DNA from: an uncultured Eubacterium sp. | Lineage (GTDB): Bacteria > Bacillota_A > Clostridia > Lachnospirales > Lachnospiraceae | NCBI GenBank assembly: GCA_948759685.1 | Contig: CAQBGY010000114.1 | Span: 1 to 9,301 of the forward strand | Length of the DNA stretch: 9,301 nt | Reading direction: 5' to 3' | In this document: in pieces, positions 6,864 through 9,301 of the stretch | Layout: each line of letters starts with the position of its first letter | Position numbering within the stretch: position 1 is the first letter of the stretch | The notes under the pieces: model-generated | What the model was told of the DNA's origin: nothing | What the model saw: the letters and a program-made list of their open reading frames with translations, nothing else | The model's database searches: none | Made by a program: the position numbers and the translations under genes

Positions 6864-6890
6864 TTAGTTTGGCGACAGGTTTGGAACTAA
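6864..6890. repeat. Inverted repeat TTAGTT / AACTAA
   Basis: Six-base arms, TTAGTT (6864-6869) and AACTAA (6885-6890), flank a 15-base loop just past the stop codon of the 57-residue protein gene. On the plus strand six A, and on the minus strand six T before the stem, flank it, so it does not form a normal minus-strand terminator. Confidence 0.35.
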
Positions 6891-6894
6891 AAAA

Positions 6895-7068
6895 TCATTC
6901 CTGTTCCTGTTTATGATGCGGCAGATAGATTGTGTAAGTCTTGCCTTGTATCATTTTTCTCTTCTTGACGTATCGGTCAGTAGCCCAAAGCCCAATGTGA
7001 AGCCTTGTGTCCTTGATACCGTGCTCCAGTGCTATTTTACGAATGTCAGCGTAGGTCAGTTCTTTCAT
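6895..7068 (-). CDS. 57-residue basic protein, function unknown
   Basis: The minus-strand reading starts MKELTYADIRKIALEHGIKD and continues through GLWATDRYVKKRK to an end in HHKQEQE. The first 20 residues look helical. The middle is basic and aromatic, and the IQGKTYTIYLP segment near residues 40-50 looks like beta strands. Size, charge and position next to an integrase would suit a small DNA-binding or excisionase-like protein, but I see no diagnostic helix-turn-helix and do not recognise the family. Support comes from a near-perfect promoter about 75 bp upstream and from base composition: this gene and its leader are visibly richer in G+C than the genes on both sides. The integrase terminator lies upstream, so it is a separate transcription unit. 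Confidence 0.65.
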   Translation of the reverse strand: MKELTYADIRKIALEHGIKDTRLHIGLWATDRYVKKRKMIQGKTYTIYLPHHKQEQE

Positions 7069-7123
7069 TTGGAGTAGATTTAGGTTTGTAGTGGTGAATC
7101 TGGGTGATGAGAAACTCGGTCAT
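7046..7123 (-). CDS. Possible 25-residue leader peptide overlapping the 57-residue gene
   Basis: The reading starts MTEFLITQIHHYKPK and ends at a TGA 20 bases inside the 57-residue protein gene, in another frame. It has GAAGG about six bases before the ATG and begins soon after the predicted transcript start. The overlap would allow translational coupling. No homology is recognised, so it may be chance. Confidence 0.25.
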   Translation of the reverse strand: MTEFLITQIHHYKPKSTPNERTDLR

Positions 7124-7144
7124 TTCTGACCTTCAATCACGTTG

Positions 7145-7176
7145 CAAAGGTATAAAGTCCCGACCGCATCACCAAA
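7145..7176 (-). promoter_or_regulatory. Near-perfect Bacteroides promoter for 57-residue gene
   Basis: On the minus strand the -33 box TTTG (7173-7176) and the -7 box TACCTTTG (7145-7152) are separated by 20 bp, which fits the Bacteroides primary sigma consensus. Transcription would start near 7138 and leave a leader of about 70 bases before the ATG at 7068. Confidence 0.8.
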
Positions 7177-7223
7177 CGACAAGTCGAAATTGTGGAATAT
7201 TTGAGCTGAGGATGCGATAAAGC

Positions 7224-7261
7224 AAAAATTCTCCCCATAACCATAACTGTTCGGGGAGAAT
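7224..7261 (-). terminator. Intrinsic terminator after integrase gene
   Basis: On the minus strand ATTCTCCCC (7253-7261) pairs with GGGGAGAAT (7228-7236), nine perfect pairs, followed by TTTTT. It lies about 45 bp after the integrase stop codon. Confidence 0.9.
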
Positions 7262-7306
7262 ATGATGTTCAGGCTTACCGGAAACCTTGATTTCCTCGAA
7301 AACTTG

Positions 7307-9109
7307 TCAGCCCTTGTTTCTTTTATCCAATAAGGCTGTAGTGATTTCTTTTATATTGGCGAATCTTTCATTATCCAACAAGCCTATTTCCAAAGCCTTA
7401 TTGATAAACTGCATAATTGCATCCTTACTGATACCAATCTTAACACACTTGATAATCATTTCTCTAAAACTATCATACAAGTCTGATAGCTTCCCAACAG
7501 ATAACTGTTTCACATATTGCTTTGCCACATCTGAATCAGAAGTGGAAGATTGGGAGAATTTTTCTATCTCGCTTATAAGGGAATTGATTTCATTGTCATA
7601 GCTACACAGCTTTCCATTCTTTAAGTGACCTACCTGTGATTGTAGTTCAACAGCCTTATTGATTCTAGACGCAAAAAATTGAGTGTCTAACAGAGTATCG
7701 AAGGTAATACCATCTATAATATTTTGATGCTGTTTTAAAATATTAATAGCTTCTTTGTTACCTTCTTGACTAATAGTAGTAGCTACCTTATCTAATTGCT
7801 TTACTTTTGTTGCTTCCGTTTCTAGCATCAAGTTAGCCGCATCTTCTGAACTTATTTTAGCATATTTTTTAAATGCCATTTCTGTAGTATGCCCTGTTAT
7901 TCTCATAAGTATATGACTATCATAACCACGTTTCAGCATATTACTAATGAATGAACGTCTTCCTGTATGTGTACCTATCAATTCATATCTACAATAAGTA
8001 GTATTAGTTATTTTTGAACCTCTATCTTCTGTTACAATATGTTTGCCTATTATACCTGCCTTTTTTCCTGCTTCCTTTATGTATTTCAACATAGTATTCT
8101 CACGTACTTTGGGTATTTGAAAATTATACTTTTCCAGTATCTCTAAAGCAACAGGGAACAATGGTATTGAAACTTTATGTGTTCTTTTCTTTTGCACTAT
8201 TTCCAATATCTTCCCATTATCAAAGTCTTTAATAGTACCGTTATTTAATAATTGCATATCACTGAACCTCTGCCCTGTCCAACATTGTAATACAAAAACA
8301 TCTCTAGCCTTTTCTTCTAAGCCTTTGAGCTCTAAAGAATACATTTTGTTTACTTCTTCTTCTGACAAATATATTTCATTATCATCACCTTCCCTACTTT
8401 TGGGCTTCTTATACAGGTTCAACTTCGCTGCTGAAGTGTCTATTAAGCCGTATGGTTCTGCTCTCTTTATAATTGAAATCAAAGCGGTTACTTTATTACC
8501 AACAGTACTTGTCTTAGTAGTCTTACCCTTACCTATCTGTCTATTAAACAGATAAGTCTCATAATCTTTGATTAAAGCCAAATTTATATCTGCAAACGTT
8601 ATATCCTCTCTATCTGTTGCTTTTAAAAATTCTTCAAATACCTTTAAATGTCCCCAATAAATAGCCAATGTATTCCTTTGTCCATCTGATTTTATCGTTT
8701 TATCTTGGCTAATAGCTCTACGAAGCCACTGAACAGGCTTCTGCAATTCTTGTTGTTTCATCATTCTATCTTTGTAAATATATTTCTTTAGTAAAAATAA
8801 GCTATTATCAATCTCATTTGGATTATCGCAAATATAACGCTTAAAATCAATAAAATCTGCTTTGAGTTTATTTATCTCATCGTTTACTATTGCGTTATTT
8901 ATATTATCCAACTCGGTTAATCTTGGACTTACATACGCTTCCTGCTTTTTTGTGTTCCACTGGTCGGGATACACCCTTACTCCTGTAGATAACTTTACCT
9001 GCTTTTTATTTATTCGGCATACCAGATATATATTCGTTGGTCTGTCACTTTTCGGCTTCCTCAAGTTAAAACTAGCCCTAACTTCATTGAAAAAAATCTG
9101 CCCTATCAT
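7307..9109 (-). CDS. Tyrosine recombinase (integrase) with long C-terminal extension
   Basis: This 600-residue site-specific recombinase probably integrates and excises the element. The N-terminus (about 1-60, with NLRKPK and LSTGVRVYPDQW) matches the arm DNA-binding domain of Bacteroidales integrases. A core-binding helical domain follows (about 125-230), and then the catalytic domain. The catalytic residues visible are R281 (in TGQRFSD), a beta-hairpin lysine near K308, H381 and R384 (in HTGRR), H407 (in ITGH) and the nucleophile Y416 (in FKKY). The set is complete, so the enzyme is probably active. The odd part is a tail of about 180 residues after the tyrosine, where family members usually end within 20-40 residues. 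The tail is helical and lysine- and glutamate-rich with no recognised domain. The ATG at 9109 fits the usual family start. Four 13-bp-spaced repeats lie directly upstream, and a strong terminator follows. Confidence 0.93.
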   Translation of the reverse strand: MIGQIFFNEVRASFNLRKPKSDRPTNIYLVCRINKKQVKLSTGVRVYPDQWNTKKQEAYVSPRLTELDNINNAIVNDEINKLKADFIDFKRYICDNPNEIDNSLFLLKKYIYKDRMMKQQELQKPVQWLRRAISQDKTIKSDGQRNTLAIYWGHLKVFEEFLKATDREDITFADINLALIKDYETYLFNRQIGKGKTTKTSTVGNKVTALISIIKRAEPYGLIDTSAAKLNLYKKPKSREGDDNEIYLSEEEVNKMYSLELKGLEEKARDVFVLQCWTGQRFSDMQLLNNGTIKDFDNGKILEIVQKKRTHKVSIPLFPVALEILEKYNFQIPKVRENTMLKYIKEAGKKAGIIGKHIVTEDRGSKITNTTYCRYELIGTHTGRRSFISNMLKRGYDSHILMRITGHTTEMAFKKYAKISSEDAANLMLETEATKVKQLDKVATTISQEGNKEAINILKQHQNIIDGITFDTLLDTQFFASRINKAVELQSQVGHLKNGKLCSYDNEINSLISEIEKFSQSSTSDSDVAKQYVKQLSVGKLSDLYDSFREMIIKCVKIGISKDAIMQFINKALEIGLLDNERFANIKEITTALLDKRNKG

Positions 9110-9113
9110 AATC

Positions 9114-9159
9114 GGTTCTTTAAATTGGTTCTTTTTTATGGTTCTTCACTTTGGTTCTT
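9114..9159. repeat. Four GGTTCTT repeats at exact 13-bp period
   Basis: Identical heptamers GGTTCTT start at 9114, 9127, 9140 and 9153 on the plus strand, with unrelated six-base AT-rich spacers. They begin four bases before the integrase ATG and cover its upstream region. Such phased direct repeats next to an integrase with an arm-binding domain are likely arm-type recombinase sites, and binding there could also repress the integrase gene. The function is inferred; the repeat itself is plain in the sequence. Confidence 0.8.
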
Positions 9160-9212
9160 TTAGGGCTGAGATGTGACATATTGATAACCAAACCATATTT
9201 ATAAGTTACTGA

Positions 9213-9228
9213 TAACAAATAATTGTTA
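9213..9228. repeat. Inverted repeat TAACAA / TTGTTA near likely attachment end
   Basis: Six-base perfect arms flank the loop ATAA. It sits about 50 bp beyond the GGTTCTT repeats, where the core crossover site of an integrase with imperfect inverted core repeats could lie. The GTTACT hexamer also occurs twice around it (9205-9210 and 9225-9230). Confidence 0.35.
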
Positions 9229-9234
9229 CTTCCT

Positions 9235-9264
9235 TTTGAATGTGCGGGAAAAAAAGTAATTTTA
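9235..9264 (+). promoter_or_regulatory. Weak candidate plus-strand promoter
   Basis: TTTG (9235-9238) is followed after 18 bp by TAATTTTA (9257-9264), one mismatch from TAnnTTTG in its last base. It would transcribe toward the reading that starts at 9287. The match is partial. Confidence 0.25.
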
Positions 9265-9286
9265 CATCGAATTAACAAGATTGAAT

Positions 9287-9301
9287 ATGGACGACTTTTT
9301 T
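9287..9301 (+). CDS. Possible start of a gene cut by the window end
   Basis: ATG at 9287 opens MDDFF and runs off the window. Only five codons are visible, so no function can be given. Its orientation is opposite to all other genes, which would fit a neighbouring host gene beyond the element end. A weak plus-strand promoter lies upstream. Confidence 0.22.

Larger units (their letters stand above)
6574..6894. other. Non-coding region rich in short repeats
   Basis: About 320 bp separate the helicase-like gene from the 57-residue protein gene. Only a doubtful 35-codon reading occurs here. The stretch holds two 14-bp direct repeats near the helicase start and five inverted repeats between 6676 and 6890, listed separately. 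It could be the helicase control region, a replication origin, a recombination site or a structured RNA. No exact TAnnTTTG promoter box was found on the minus strand. Confidence 0.55.

Noticed and set aside
1..9301. Direct-repeat attachment sites at both window ends
   Set aside because: Only short AT-rich words such as AATTAAC are shared between the ends; the element probably continues beyond the left edge.
9110..9301. A tRNA gene as integration target
   Set aside because: No cloverleaf arms or conserved tRNA bases were seen near the integrase end.

Overview
The window looks like one end of an integrated mobile element in a Bacteroidales genome (Bacteroides, Phocaeicola or Parabacteroides type). 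The evidence is low G+C, several TAnnTTTG promoter elements with an upstream TTTG box, a Bacteroidales-style tyrosine integrase with an N-terminal arm-binding region, a DUF3871-type protein and a small Bacteroidales-type lipoprotein. No rRNA, tRNA, CRISPR array or insertion sequence was found.

All recognisable genes lie on the minus strand, so they are transcribed from right to left. From the right end: the first bases of a possible plus-strand gene (from 9287); a control or attachment region with four GGTTCTT repeats at an exact 13-bp period (9114-9159); a 600-residue tyrosine integrase (7307-9109) closed by a clear terminator; a 57-residue protein gene (6895-7068) with a near-perfect Bacteroides promoter; about 300 bp of short inverted repeats; a 586-residue SF2 helicase-like protein (4813-6573) with 14-bp direct repeats upstream and a terminator downstream; an AT-rich cargo block with a WG-repeat protein (2749-4551), an HNH nuclease-like protein (1837-2727) and a small lipoprotein (1316-1729), closed by a second terminator very like the first; about 390 bp without a confident gene; and a C-terminally shortened DUF3871-type protein (39-842).

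The integrase and its repeats probably handle integration and excision. The helicase-like and DUF3871-type proteins are probably element maintenance genes of unknown precise role. The WG-repeat and HNH genes sit 21 bp apart behind one promoter and form the best candidate for an undescribed functional unit, possibly a defence or inter-element conflict system. That function is inference from architecture and location; nothing in the sequence proves it.
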